From DATHWB01 sp035544575 (GTDB lineage Bacteria; Actinomycetota; Acidimicrobiia; Spongiisociales; ZC4RG35), in assembly GCA_035544575.1 (NCBI GenBank), contig DATKEC010000002.1:1-12137 (forward strand): a stretch of DNA of 12,137 bases. Direction: 5' to 3'. Numbering within the stretch: the stretch's first letter is position 1; each line of letters starts with the position of its first letter. The notes under the pieces are model-generated. The model was not told the DNA's origin. It saw nothing but the letters and a program-made list of their open reading frames with translations, and ran no database searches. The translations under genes were made by a program, and so were the position numbers. Of the stretch, positions 1 through 7,651 are shown piece by piece.

Positions 1-44
1 ACTCCGCGGATTCGGGCCCGCTGATCGGCGGTAGCGTTTCGGAC

Positions 45-1223
45 ATGCGCGAGCTCTTCGGGATTCCGGCCTATGCCCTTGTGTGGGTGGTGGGGCTGTT
101 CCAGGGCATCGGCTTCTTCCTTTTGGTGAATGTTCCCGGACGCTTTCTGGAACTGGGTCTGACGGAAGGCGCGATCGGTCTCGTGTACTCGCTGGCCGCG
201 GTGGCGGGACTGGCGATTCGTCCAGTGCTGGGACGCACGTTGGACGTCGTCCATCGCCGGACGGTGATTCGGGCGGCGGGATTCGTGAATGTGATCGCCG
301 TGCTCGGGCTGGCGATCACTGCCAGCGCCGGCCCGCTTCTGTATGGCTGGTTCGTGTTGACCCGCGCCTCGCAGGTCGTGATCTTCACCGCCACGCTCGT
401 CTACGCCGCCGACACGCTTCCCCTCCACCTGCGCACTCGGGGTCTTGCGATCTTCGGGCTGTCGGGCCTGATCCCGATCGGTGTCTCCAACCTGATGGGC
501 GACCGCATCATCGCGGCGGCCGGCTACTCGGTTGCGATCGGAACGTCGGCGGTGCTCGCGTTGATCGCGGCCGTGCTCGTGTGGTGGCTGCCGGCACTGC
601 CGGTGATGGGCGAGCGGGCACGGCGCTCGTTCTGGGCGGCGCTGACCCAGCCGGATCTGCGGGTCGTGTGGTTCATCACGCTCGTGTTCGCGATGGGCAC
701 CGAGTCGCTCTTCGCGTTCATGCGCACTTTTGTGGAGACTCACCCCGATGTCGGCACGCTCGGGGTGTTCTTTGGCGTGTACGGCGGGTTGGCGGTGATC
801 ACCCGACTGGCCAACGGCAAGCGGTTCGATTCTGTGGCGCCCCGGCGGACCGCGGCCTTGGGGGTCGCCGGACTTGGTCTCGCCATGCTCTTGCTGTCGA
901 TGGCAACCGGGCAGGTGGGTTTCCTGACGGCGGCGGCACTCGGGGGAGCGGCCCATGGTGTGGTCTTTCCGGTGCTCAGTGCGATGGTGGTTGGCAGGGC
1001 GAGGACTTCCGAGCGCGGATCGGCGGTGGCGACCTTCACGTCGATCTTCGACGTGGCGATCCTCGGCATGGTGCCAGTGGTCGGCTTCCTGATCGACGTG
1101 TCCGGCTACACGACCGCCTTCGCGTCTGTGGGGGTGGCGATGATCGTGGGCTCGATGGTGTATCAAGCATGGGACTCCCGTCGGAACGTCGGCGTGTCGA
1201 TCGCCCAGACCGTGGGAGACTGA
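45..1223 (+). CDS. MFS transporter, 12-TM type
   Basis: A 392-residue, strongly hydrophobic protein with about twelve predicted membrane helices and short charged loops, the usual size of a major facilitator superfamily permease. After helix 2 there is a loop reading RPVLGRTLDVVHRR (about residues 57-70), a variant of MFS motif A (G-x-x-x-D-x-x-x-R-R). It probably exports or imports a small molecule across the cytoplasmic membrane by proton coupling; the substrate cannot be told, though the general look is that of drug- or sugar-efflux permeases. The ATG at 45 fits a cytoplasmic N-terminus just before helix 1, but the frame stays open to the window edge, so an upstream start is possible. No strong ribosome-binding site is seen. 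The next gene begins 7 bases after its stop, suggesting co-transcription. Confidence 0.88.
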   Translation: MRELFGIPAYALVWVVGLFQGIGFFLLVNVPGRFLELGLTEGAIGLVYSLAAVAGLAIRPVLGRTLDVVHRRTVIRAAGFVNVIAVLGLAITASAGPLLYGWFVLTRASQVVIFTATLVYAADTLPLHLRTRGLAIFGLSGLIPIGVSNLMGDRIIAAAGYSVAIGTSAVLALIAAVLVWWLPALPVMGERARRSFWAALTQPDLRVVWFITLVFAMGTESLFAFMRTFVETHPDVGTLGVFFGVYGGLAVITRLANGKRFDSVAPRRTAALGVAGLGLAMLLLSMATGQVGFLTAAALGGAAHGVVFPVLSAMVVGRARTSERGSAVATFTSIFDVAILGMVPVVGFLIDVSGYTTAFASVGVAMIVGSMVYQAWDSRRNVGVSIAQTVGD

Positions 1224-1230
1224 GAACGAG

Positions 1231-1695
1231 ATGCCCTCAGCTCCCGACACTGCAGCCGTCCGTTTTCTCGCGGGTGCAGCCATCCCACACCGCTTGGTCG
1301 GTTATGGGGATGTGAGGTCGGCCGAGGAAGCCGCCGAGGCGAGGGGGATCGAGCTGGGCGCGCTCGCCAAGACCCTGGTGGTGCGGGTCGAGGAGGGGAG
1401 CTATGTGTTGGTCTTGATCCCGGGCGATCGCGGCCTCGACTACGGCAAGCTGCGGTCGCATCTCGGCGTACGTCGGCTGATGATGCCCGACCCGGAGGAG
1501 GCGATGACAGCGACGGGCTATGCCCGGGGAACGATCACGCCGTTCGGAGCCGGCGATCATCCGGTGGTCATCGACGAGGCGTTGTTGGCCCACGACGAGA
1601 TCTCGCTCGGCTCGGGCGCTCCGAATTGGGCGATCCACCTCGCTCCGTCTCATCTCCTGGCCATCGGCGCCACCTCCGCCCCCATCTCCAAATGA
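1231..1695 (+). CDS. YbaK/EbsC family aminoacyl-tRNA deacylase-like protein
   Basis: A 154-residue single-domain protein matching the YbaK/ProX family. Visible hallmarks are the lysine in AKTLVV (K47), equivalent to the essential lysine of YbaK, the segment GYARGTITPFG (96-106) and the loop GSGAPNWAI (128-135). Known members hydrolyse mischarged tRNAs such as Cys-tRNA(Pro) or Ala-tRNA(Pro) in trans, in the cytoplasm. Length and motif order are normal for a free-standing family member, so an editing role is likely, but the exact tRNA cannot be inferred. It follows the MFS gene by 7 bases and probably shares its transcript. The ATG is preceded only by a weak purine stretch. The large inverted repeat begins 11 bases after its stop codon. 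Confidence 0.87.
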   Translation: MPSAPDTAAVRFLAGAAIPHRLVGYGDVRSAEEAAEARGIELGALAKTLVVRVEEGSYVLVLIPGDRGLDYGKLRSHLGVRRLMMPDPEEAMTATGYARGTITPFGAGDHPVVIDEALLAHDEISLGSGAPNWAIHLAPSHLLAIGATSAPISK

Positions 1696-1705
1696 CAACC
1701 CCCTC

Positions 1706-1790
1706 CCTTCCGCGGGCCAAATCGGACGTATACGTCCAAACAAACCCAGGGTTAGATCGGACGTATACGTCCGATCTGGCCCGCGGAAGG
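1706..1790. repeat. 85-base near-perfect inverted repeat with two 14-bp palindromes
   Basis: The arms 1706-1737 and 1759-1790 are reverse complements over 32 bases with a single mismatch (A1720 against C1776), separated by a 21-base loop. Read from the minus strand the mismatch becomes a G-U wobble, so a minus-strand RNA would pair fully. Each arm also contains the self-palindrome GGACGTATACGTCC (1724-1737 and 1759-1772); the right copy extends to a perfect 22-base palindrome at 1755-1776. No T-tract follows on either strand, which argues against a classic intrinsic terminator. It could be a factor-independent transcription barrier between the yba-type gene and the monooxygenase, a double operator for a dimeric regulator, or a dispersed palindromic element (REP- or MITE-like). 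Confidence 0.93.
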
Positions 1791-1831
1791 CGCGGGGAAT
1801 AGACGATCCGGTCGATCCATTGGACAGAGGG

Positions 1832-2869
1832 ATGAGCACGCACATGGAACTGGGACTGACGACCTTTGCCGAGACGATGCCCGACCCGACGTCGGGCGTG
1901 ATCGTGGACCACGGCACCCGGTTGCGCCAGGTGGTCGCCGAGGCCGAGATGGCCGAATCGGTCGGTCTCGAGGTGTTTGCAGTCGGCGAGCATCACCGTC
2001 CCGATTTCGCCGCCTCTGCTCCCGCCATCGTGCTCGCCACGATCGCCGGCCGCACCAACTCGATTCGCCTCTCCCCGGCAGTCACCGTTCTGTCCTCGGA
2101 TGACCCGGTTCGGGTCTTCCAGCAGTTCGCCACGCTCGACCTCCTGTCTTCCGGCAGGGCAGAGCTGATGGTGGGCCGGGGCAGCTTCATCGAGTCGTTC
2201 CCGCTCTTCGGATACGACCTCGCCCACTACGACGAACTCTTCGCCGAGAAGCTCGACCTGCTTCTCGAGGTCCGGGACAACGAGCGGGTGACCTGGGAGG
2301 GCCGATTCCGGGCGCCGATCGAGGACCAGCTCGTGACGCCCCGTCCGGCACAGGATCCGCTCCCGATCTGGGTGGCGGTGGGGGGCAACCCGGGGTCGAT
2401 GGTTCGCGCCGGCGCCCGCGGCCTGCCGGTGGCTCTCGCCATCATCGGTGGGGACCCCGAGCGTTTCGCCCCCCTGGCCGACCTTCACCGCCACTCGCTC
2501 CGGGAAGCCGGCCACGACCCGGCGGACGTTCCCCTCGCCGTCCACGCCCACGGCTACGTGGCCGACAGCGAGGACCAGGCCGCCGAGGAGTACTTCGACT
2601 CTTATTCGATCGCCATGAGCCGTCTCGGCCGGGAACGGGGCTGGGGCCCGATGACACGCATGCAGTACGAGATGATGCGCGGGCCGTCAGGTTCGCTGGT
2701 GATGGGTGATCCCGAACAGGTAGCCGAGAAGATCCTGCGCTGGAAGGACATCCTCGGGATCAGCCGGTTCATGCTCCACGTGAGCGTCGGGACTCTTCCC
2801 CACGACAAAGTGCTGAGGTCGATCGAGCTGCTCGGCACCAAGGTGGCGCCGCTCGTCAACGCCGGGTAG
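1832..2869 (+). CDS. Luciferase-like (LLM class) flavin- or F420-dependent oxidoreductase
   Basis: A 345-residue TIM-barrel protein of the bacterial luciferase-like family. It begins with MELGLTTFAE, has VGEHHRPDF (51-59), a SPAVTVLSSDDPVR stretch (81-94) and GRGSFIESFPLFGYD (115-129). This pattern resembles the Atu2307/SP_0267-type LLM monooxygenases, recalled from memory. Such proteins use FMN or, commonly in actinobacteria, F420 to oxidise or reduce small substrates; the substrate here is unknown. The reading frame stays open back to 1520, but that part overlaps the YbaK-like gene and the inverted repeat and has no family similarity, so it is excluded. The ATG at 1832 lies almost on top of an AGAGGG; the ATG at 1844, 12 bases downstream of it, is an equally credible start (341 residues). 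The P450 follows 41 bases on, perhaps in one oxidative operon. Confidence 0.86.
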   Translation: MSTHMELGLTTFAETMPDPTSGVIVDHGTRLRQVVAEAEMAESVGLEVFAVGEHHRPDFAASAPAIVLATIAGRTNSIRLSPAVTVLSSDDPVRVFQQFATLDLLSSGRAELMVGRGSFIESFPLFGYDLAHYDELFAEKLDLLLEVRDNERVTWEGRFRAPIEDQLVTPRPAQDPLPIWVAVGGNPGSMVRAGARGLPVALAIIGGDPERFAPLADLHRHSLREAGHDPADVPLAVHAHGYVADSEDQAAEEYFDSYSIAMSRLGRERGWGPMTRMQYEMMRGPSGSLVMGDPEQVAEKILRWKDILGISRFMLHVSVGTLPHDKVLRSIELLGTKVAPLVNAG

Positions 2870-2910
2870 CTCGACTCTGCCGAACCGATGGCTGGGTATC
2901 GTCGGCGACG

Positions 2911-4113
2911 ATGTTGCCTGAGCCGTGGGATCCCGTCATCCGACCCGACCCTCACTCCTACTGGAACGATCTTCGGGCCACAGAGCCCGTGGCGCCGCGC
3001 ATCGGCCCCGTGACCGGCAACACTTTCTGGCTGCTGACTCGTTACGAGGACTGCGTCGCCGCGTTGCGCACGCCGTTGCTCGGCAAGGAGCCCGAGAAGC
3101 ACCTCGATCCGTCTCTCGTCGTCGACACCGCCAACGCCGGCGGTGCCTTCGACATTCTCGGTCGCAACATGCTGTTCCTCGACCCGCCCGACCACACGCG
3201 CCTGCGCAGCCTCGTCAGGGACGGCTTCTCGAACCGAACTGTGGAAGGGCTGGTTCCGCGCATCACCGAGATCGTCGACGAGTTGATCGATCGGATCGAC
3301 GGTGCCTCCGCCTTCGACCTGATCGAGGCCTTCGCGCTGCCGCTGCCGATCATCGTCATCGCCGAACTGCTGGGGATCCCCGTCGAGGACCAAGGCCGGT
3401 TTCGTGAGTGGACAAACGCCACCCTGGGTCGGGTCGCGACCGTCGAGGAGTCGATGACCGCAGGAATGGAGTTCATCGGCTATCTCAACGATCTGGCCGA
3501 TGCCCGCCGCGTCGATCCTCGCGACGACATGGTCAGCTTCCTCCTTCACGCCGAGTCCGACGGGGAACGTCTCGATCATCAGGAGTTCCTGGCGATGGTC
3601 TTTCTGCTGTTGGTCGCAGGCCACGAGACGACGGTCAACCTGATCGGCAACGGCATGCTCGAACTGATCCGGAACCCCGGCGAGTTCGACCGCCTCCTGG
3701 CAGGCGAGGTCGGTGTGGAGTCGGCCACCGAGGAGATGCTCCGGTTTCACGGGCCAGTGGAGTCGACGACGCTGCGCTGGGCATATGACGAGGTCGAGAT
3801 CGGTGGACACACCTTGCAGCCAGGCGATCTCGTGGTTCCGATCCTGATGGCGGCCAACCGCGACCCCGACGTGTTCGAGAACCCCGACCGGCTGGACCTC
3901 GGCCGCTCGCCGAATCGGCACATCGCGTTCGGCTCGGGTATTCACCTCTGTTTGGGCGCCCCGCTCGCTCGCAAGGAGACCCACATTGCGCTGGCCGGGC
4001 TTCGTGAGAGAGTCGGCCGTCTCGATCTCGACATGGATGTTGCGGACCTGGAGTGGAACGAGGGCTTCTTTCTGCGGGGTGCACGATCGATGCGGGTACG
4101 GAGGGTCGCGTGA
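2911..4113 (+). CDS. Cytochrome P450, soluble bacterial class
   Basis: A 400-residue cytochrome P450 of normal bacterial length without a membrane anchor. All landmark motifs are present in order: the C-helix region DPPDHTRLR, I-helix AGHETT (236-241) with the acid-alcohol pair used for oxygen activation, K-helix E275-x-x-R278, and the haem-binding loop FGSGIHLCLGAPLAR with the proximal ligand Cys347. It should hydroxylate or otherwise oxidise a small hydrophobic substrate with electrons from a ferredoxin and reductase, neither of which is encoded in the window. It looks like the broad CYP107-type group by general appearance only; the substrate is unknown. There is no clear Shine-Dalgarno at the ATG. 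Its last bases, GTGA, also form the start of the next gene. Confidence 0.95.
   Translation: MLPEPWDPVIRPDPHSYWNDLRATEPVAPRIGPVTGNTFWLLTRYEDCVAALRTPLLGKEPEKHLDPSLVVDTANAGGAFDILGRNMLFLDPPDHTRLRSLVRDGFSNRTVEGLVPRITEIVDELIDRIDGASAFDLIEAFALPLPIIVIAELLGIPVEDQGRFREWTNATLGRVATVEESMTAGMEFIGYLNDLADARRVDPRDDMVSFLLHAESDGERLDHQEFLAMVFLLLVAGHETTVNLIGNGMLELIRNPGEFDRLLAGEVGVESATEEMLRFHGPVESTTLRWAYDEVEIGGHTLQPGDLVVPILMAANRDPDVFENPDRLDLGRSPNRHIAFGSGIHLCLGAPLARKETHIALAGLRERVGRLDLDMDVADLEWNEGFFLRGARSMRVRRVA
4100..4105 (+). promoter_or_regulatory. Ribosome-binding site fixing the GTG start of the small membrane protein
   Basis: GGAGGG lies 4 bases upstream of the GTG at 4110, inside the end of the P450 gene. It selects that GTG over the ATG at 4053 in the same frame, which would put 57 extra bases deep inside the P450 and add a non-hydrophobic leader. 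Confidence 0.7.
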
Positions 4114-4382
4114 CAGAGTTCAGCCGCGGACAGCGGATCGGCCGGTCCGCCGGTCTGGCCCTCTTCGGATTCGTTGCGTTCTTCTACCTGGCATCAGGGC
4201 TGGTGGTGCCAACCTGGCCGTGGTTGATCATCCTCAACGCGGTGGGGGCGTTCATCGCTGTCATGACCGTCCGACTGTCGGCCCAGCGCTGGTGGCTGGC
4301 CCTGGTCGGCCCATTGGCGGCGATGGCCTTCTGGTTCCTGTACCTGAATCTCGGTGATGCCCTTCTCGGCTGGACGGCATGA
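4110..4382 (+). CDS. Small three-helix membrane protein, unknown function
   Basis: A 90-residue protein with GTG start, a basic N-terminus (SRGQRIGRS) and three hydrophobic stretches at about residues 14-34, 36-56 and 64-87. It overlaps the P450 stop by 4 bases (GTGA) and the aat start by 4 bases (ATGA), so it is translated in coupling with both. The short polar leader followed by tryptophan-rich helices (WPW, RWW) is typical of small actinobacterial inner-membrane proteins that often go unnamed. I do not recognise a family. The tight coupling suggests it is expressed in proportion to its neighbours, but gives no function. Confidence 0.78.
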   Translation: MTEFSRGQRIGRSAGLALFGFVAFFYLASGLVVPTWPWLIILNAVGAFIAVMTVRLSAQRWWLALVGPLAAMAFWFLYLNLGDALLGWTA

Positions 4383-5053
4383 CGGGGGCGGGGCCGATTG
4401 AACCTCCCCTGTCAGCGTTCACCTTCCCCGATGCTCGCTCGTGGGGCCCCGATGACTGCGTTGCCGTGGGTGGCGATCTTGCCCCCGGCACGCTCTTACG
4501 GGCCTACCGCAGCGGCCTGTTTCCGATGAATCTCCCTGACGGGCGCCTGGCGTGGTGGTCGCCCGCGCAGCGTGGGATCCTCCCCCTGGACGGTCTCCGT
4601 GTGACGCGGAGCACGCGTCGTTCGATCCGTCGCTATGACGTCACCGTCGATGGGGCCTTCGAGGCGGTGGTCGAGGGATGCGCCGACCCGCAGCGTTCGA
4701 ACGGGTGGATCACCGACGACATCGTTCAGGCCTACGTGGAGATGCACGAACTCGGCTGGGCGCATTCGGTCGAAGCGTGGATGGGTGCGGAGCTGGTGGG
4801 CGGCTTCTACGGCGTGGCGATCGGCGGGGCGTTCTTCGGCGAGTCGATGTTTCATTCCCGCCCCGATGCCTCGAAGGTGGCGTTGGTACGGTTCGTCGAT
4901 GCCTTTGCAGGTTCGGGAGGCGTACTCCTGGATGTCCAGTGGGCTACTGATCACCTCGTGTCTCTCGGCGCCATCGAGATGCCCCGCGACGAGTATCTGG
5001 TTGCGCTGGCAGCGGCGATTTCAGCACCGGCGCCGAACCTGTGGCCGCGGTAG
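4379..5053 (+). CDS. aat: Leucyl/phenylalanyl-tRNA-protein transferase
   Basis: A 224-residue protein that transfers Leu or Phe from charged tRNA to the N-terminal Arg or Lys of proteins, creating N-degrons for ClpS/ClpAP-type degradation. The family signature is complete: VAVGGDLAPGTLLRAYRSG (28-46), FP (48-49), WWSP (59-62), ITDDIVQAY (111-119), AHSVEAW (128-134), LVGGFYGVAIGGAFFGESMF (139-158) and LLDVQ (183-187), including the Glu, Asp and Gln that correspond to the active-site residues studied in the E. coli enzyme. Length is close to the E. coli protein. The ATG overlaps the preceding stop by 4 bases (ATGA), indicating translational coupling. A ClpS/ClpA partner is not in the window. 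Its neighbour on the other side, the universal stress gene, starts 51 bases downstream with its own ribosome-binding site. Confidence 0.95.
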   Translation: MTGAGPIEPPLSAFTFPDARSWGPDDCVAVGGDLAPGTLLRAYRSGLFPMNLPDGRLAWWSPAQRGILPLDGLRVTRSTRRSIRRYDVTVDGAFEAVVEGCADPQRSNGWITDDIVQAYVEMHELGWAHSVEAWMGAELVGGFYGVAIGGAFFGESMFHSRPDASKVALVRFVDAFAGSGGVLLDVQWATDHLVSLGAIEMPRDEYLVALAAAISAPAPNLWPR

Positions 5054-5092
5054 CTCACGGCCGGGTGAGTAGCATGCCGCTCCGGGCCGGGC

Positions 5093-5098
5093 AGGAGG
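5093..5098 (+). promoter_or_regulatory. Ribosome-binding site supporting the TTG start of the USP gene
   Basis: A perfect AGGAGG is placed 6 bases ahead of TTG 5105. No in-frame ATG or GTG lies nearby, and the protein sequence after the TTG (VTVLAAVD) is the expected first beta-strand of a USP domain, so the rare start is well supported. Confidence 0.8.
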
Positions 5099-5104
5099 AG
5101 CCAT

Positions 5105-5959
5105 TTGGTCACGGTGCTGGCAGCGGTCGATCTCACGCCGCTAGGGAGACGCGTCGCTGACCGCAGTCGCATGATCGCTGAGGTGGTTGGGGGCAAAGTC
5201 TGCATCCTGCATTCGATCGAGCCGCTCACCGAGGCCTTCGTCGACTCGGGTGTCGCCGAGATCATCAGGGAGCACCGCCTGCGGGCAACGGCCGAGCTGG
5301 CCGAGTGGTGCGCGGCGCGTACCGATGTCACCGTCGGGACGATGACGGTCAAAGGGGCTCCCGCTCACGAGGTGGTGAAGGCGTCCAAGAATGCCGATCT
5401 GGTCGTGGTCGGCTCGTCGACGATCGACAGTGTCGAGGTCGGTCCGACCGCGTTTCGCGTCGTGGAAACGGCGCGGAGCGACGTGCTCGTTGTACGCCGC
5501 CAGCCCCGTGTGCCGTACCGGCGCGTGATCGTGGGCGTCGACTTCTCGGAGGGCTCGGCAATGGCAGTCGAGTCGGCTCTGCGATGGGCGCCTGATTCCG
5601 AGGTCACTGCCGCCTACGTGCTCCCTTCGCGATTCGATCCCCTCATGCTGGACGCCGGAATGTTCCCCGAGGAGGTCGACCAGGCCAAGCTGGTGCGTCT
5701 GGACGAGGCTGGGTTCCGACTCGAAGAGTTCGTCGAACGCTGGCCCGGGCGGGTTCGTCCCTATATCGCCGACGGCCCCGCGGAGTCGGTGCTCGAGGAT
5801 GTGGCGCGCCGGCGGAATGCCGATCTGGTGGTGGCGGGAAGCCGCGGCGCCGGAGCGACGCGAATCGTCCTCCTCGGCACCGTGGCCTCGACGGTGCTGA
5901 GGGCGATGCCGTGCGACGTGCTGATCGCCAGGGTGCCCGGTGAGTTTCGTCGCCCCTGA
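5105..5959 (+). CDS. Tandem universal stress protein (two USP domains)
   Basis: A 284-residue protein with two consecutive USP domains (about 1-133 and 138-280), each beginning with a hydrophobic strand ending in VD (VLAAVD; RVIVGVDFSEGS). The second domain carries the complete nucleotide-binding motif G245-x-x-G248-x9-G258-T259, so it should bind ATP. In the first domain the equivalent place reads GSST (103-106), lacking the second glycine, and the downstream G-S/T is not conserved, so it probably does not bind ATP in the same manner. Tandem USPs act in the cytoplasm in stress and dormancy responses; the exact role is unknown. TTG start with an AGGAGG 6 bases ahead. The histidine kinase follows within about 25 bases, suggesting a common transcript. 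Confidence 0.92.
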   Translation: MVTVLAAVDLTPLGRRVADRSRMIAEVVGGKVCILHSIEPLTEAFVDSGVAEIIREHRLRATAELAEWCAARTDVTVGTMTVKGAPAHEVVKASKNADLVVVGSSTIDSVEVGPTAFRVVETARSDVLVVRRQPRVPYRRVIVGVDFSEGSAMAVESALRWAPDSEVTAAYVLPSRFDPLMLDAGMFPEEVDQAKLVRLDEAGFRLEEFVERWPGRVRPYIADGPAESVLEDVARRRNADLVVAGSRGAGATRIVLLGTVASTVLRAMPCDVLIARVPGEFRRP

Positions 5960-5983
5960 TCGCTCTTACCCCAGGTGCGGTCG

Positions 5984-7579
5984 GTGAGCCCGGCGCGACG
6001 GCTGGGCGCGTATCGGCGGGCGCGTATTCTCACCGGTTCGTTGGGAGTCGTCGGCTTCGGTTTGGTCTCTCTTGTCGAACCATTGGCTTGGCCACTTGTG
6101 CTTGCAACGGTGCTGTTTTTGGGGGTGTCGCTCGCGGAGATGCGGGGCGCCTTCTCGAATTCGAACATGGCGGTCGTTCTGGATGCCGTGATCATTTTCG
6201 GCGTGGTCTACGTCGCCCGCCCGTTTCCCGGGGCAGAGGCGAGCGCGTTGGCGCTGACGATGAGCAGCGCCGTTGTCTTCGCCGCACCCGGCCTCGTGCG
6301 ACTGCTGCTGCCGGCACTGTCGGTCCTGGCTGCTGTGATGGGGCTGGTCAACTGGGTGATTCGCGAACCGGTGGAGTGGAGCTCTGCAGCGATGGTTGGC
6401 AACGCGGTGGTGGTCGGCGTTGCCCTGACACCGGTTCTCTTCTGGATGGGGTCGTCCATCGCTCGAGCCTTCCCGACGGGCTCGCTGATCTCGAATCTGG
6501 TTCCCGATCCCGGTGAGTTCGCCAACGTCGTCACAGAGCGCTCCGGTGAGGGGATTGCGATCATCGACTTCGATTCGAACATCCGTTATGCCAATCCGGC
6601 GTTCGCATCGATCTTCGGCCACGACCGGGACGACCTCGTTGGGACTTCGATGGCGCGGCTGATGGATGCCGATACCTATTCCGTGCATCACGCGGCGGTG
6701 CAGCGCGCGCTTCTCTCGCGGGAACCCATCGACAGGGTCAATCTCGAACTGGTCGGCCGCCACCGGGACGGCCATCCGATCACCGCGCTGGTGTCGCTCT
6801 CGGAGTTGACCGGAGGCGGTGAACGCCTGGTGCTGGGTGCGGTGCGCGACGCCACCGAGATGGTGGATCTCCGCTCGAAGCTCCAAAGGCTCCTCGCTTC
6901 GAAAGACGAATTCATCGCGACCGTGTCCCATGAGCTGCGCACGCCTTTGACTGCGGTCGTGGCCTTCTCGGAGATGCTTCTGGATCGGGCGAACATCGCC
7001 GAGTCCGAACAGGACGAGTTCATCCGTCTGATCGCCGACCAGTCCCGGGAGGTGGCATACCTGATCGAAGACCTGCTGGTTTCTGCCCGCCTCGAGTCCG
7101 ACTCGATGCACGTCGCTGTCCAGCCCACCAAGTTGCCGGCAGAGGTGCTGTCGGTTGTCGGGCCGTGGGCCACTCATCGGAGGATCGAGCTGGACCATCC
7201 AGCGCTGGAGCAGTCGGTGATGGCGGATCCCGGGAGGCTGCGCCAGATTCTGCGCAACCTGGTGGCCAACGCCGTGAAGCACGGGGGTCGGGAGATCGGC
7301 TTGACGGCTGTCGCCGATGACGCTGGACGATGTCACGTGATCGTCCGCGACGATGGGTCGGGTGTGCCGCCGGAGCGGGTGACATCGATGTTCGACGCGT
7401 ACTCCCACGGCGCCAACGCCGACGACCAGCCGATGTCGGCCGGGCTTGGACTCCATGTTTCGCGTCGGCTCGCTGAGCTCATGGGCGGAACCCTCGACTA
7501 CCGCCGGACGGGTGGGCACACCGAATTCGTCCTGAGCCTGCGCCTCGCCGAGGAGTCGCTGCCCGGCATCGAGATCTGA
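5984..7579 (+). CDS. Membrane PAS-domain sensor histidine kinase
   Basis: A 531-residue sensor kinase. Residues 1 to about 160 form a block of five to six hydrophobic helices with no large periplasmic loop; then a PAS domain (about 175-290), a HisKA dimerisation domain with the phospho-acceptor in SHELRTPL (His316), and HATPase_c with N-box NLVANAVKHG (Asn429), G1 box DDGSG (456-460), an F-box-like MFDAYSHG and G2 box GLGL (487-490). All catalytic motifs are intact, so it should autophosphorylate. I prefer the GTG at 5984, with AGG at 5973-5975 eight bases upstream; the GTG at 5975 has no Shine-Dalgarno and would add three residues. No response regulator is found in the window, so its target is elsewhere. 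A decayed relative of its catalytic domain lies immediately downstream. Confidence 0.93.
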   Translation: MSPARRLGAYRRARILTGSLGVVGFGLVSLVEPLAWPLVLATVLFLGVSLAEMRGAFSNSNMAVVLDAVIIFGVVYVARPFPGAEASALALTMSSAVVFAAPGLVRLLLPALSVLAAVMGLVNWVIREPVEWSSAAMVGNAVVVGVALTPVLFWMGSSIARAFPTGSLISNLVPDPGEFANVVTERSGEGIAIIDFDSNIRYANPAFASIFGHDRDDLVGTSMARLMDADTYSVHHAAVQRALLSREPIDRVNLELVGRHRDGHPITALVSLSELTGGGERLVLGAVRDATEMVDLRSKLQRLLASKDEFIATVSHELRTPLTAVVAFSEMLLDRANIAESEQDEFIRLIADQSREVAYLIEDLLVSARLESDSMHVAVQPTKLPAEVLSVVGPWATHRRIELDHPALEQSVMADPGRLRQILRNLVANAVKHGGREIGLTAVADDAGRCHVIVRDDGSGVPPERVTSMFDAYSHGANADDQPMSAGLGLHVSRRLAELMGGTLDYRRTGGHTEFVLSLRLAEESLPGIEI

Positions 7580-7651
7580 TCTCCCGATCTGCTTGATCCG
7601 GCACCGTTCGCTCACGGGCGGGGGCGGACTTCGACGTCGTACGGCTTGTCG

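Noticed and set aside
1706..1800. Inverted repeat as a classic rho-independent terminator
   Set aside because: No T-run follows the stem on either strand; termination by another mechanism remains possible.
1520..1831. N-terminal extension of the monooxygenase frame
   Set aside because: It overlaps the YbaK-like gene and the inverted repeat and has no similarity to the family; start moved to 1832 (or 1844).
2602..3984. 460-residue open frame on the minus strand
   Set aside because: It mirrors the P450, whose motifs are complete; the minus-strand translation shows no recognisable family.
5054..5069. Small hairpin CTCAC/GTGAG after aat
   Set aside because: Only a 5-bp stem with no T-tract; too weak to call a terminator.
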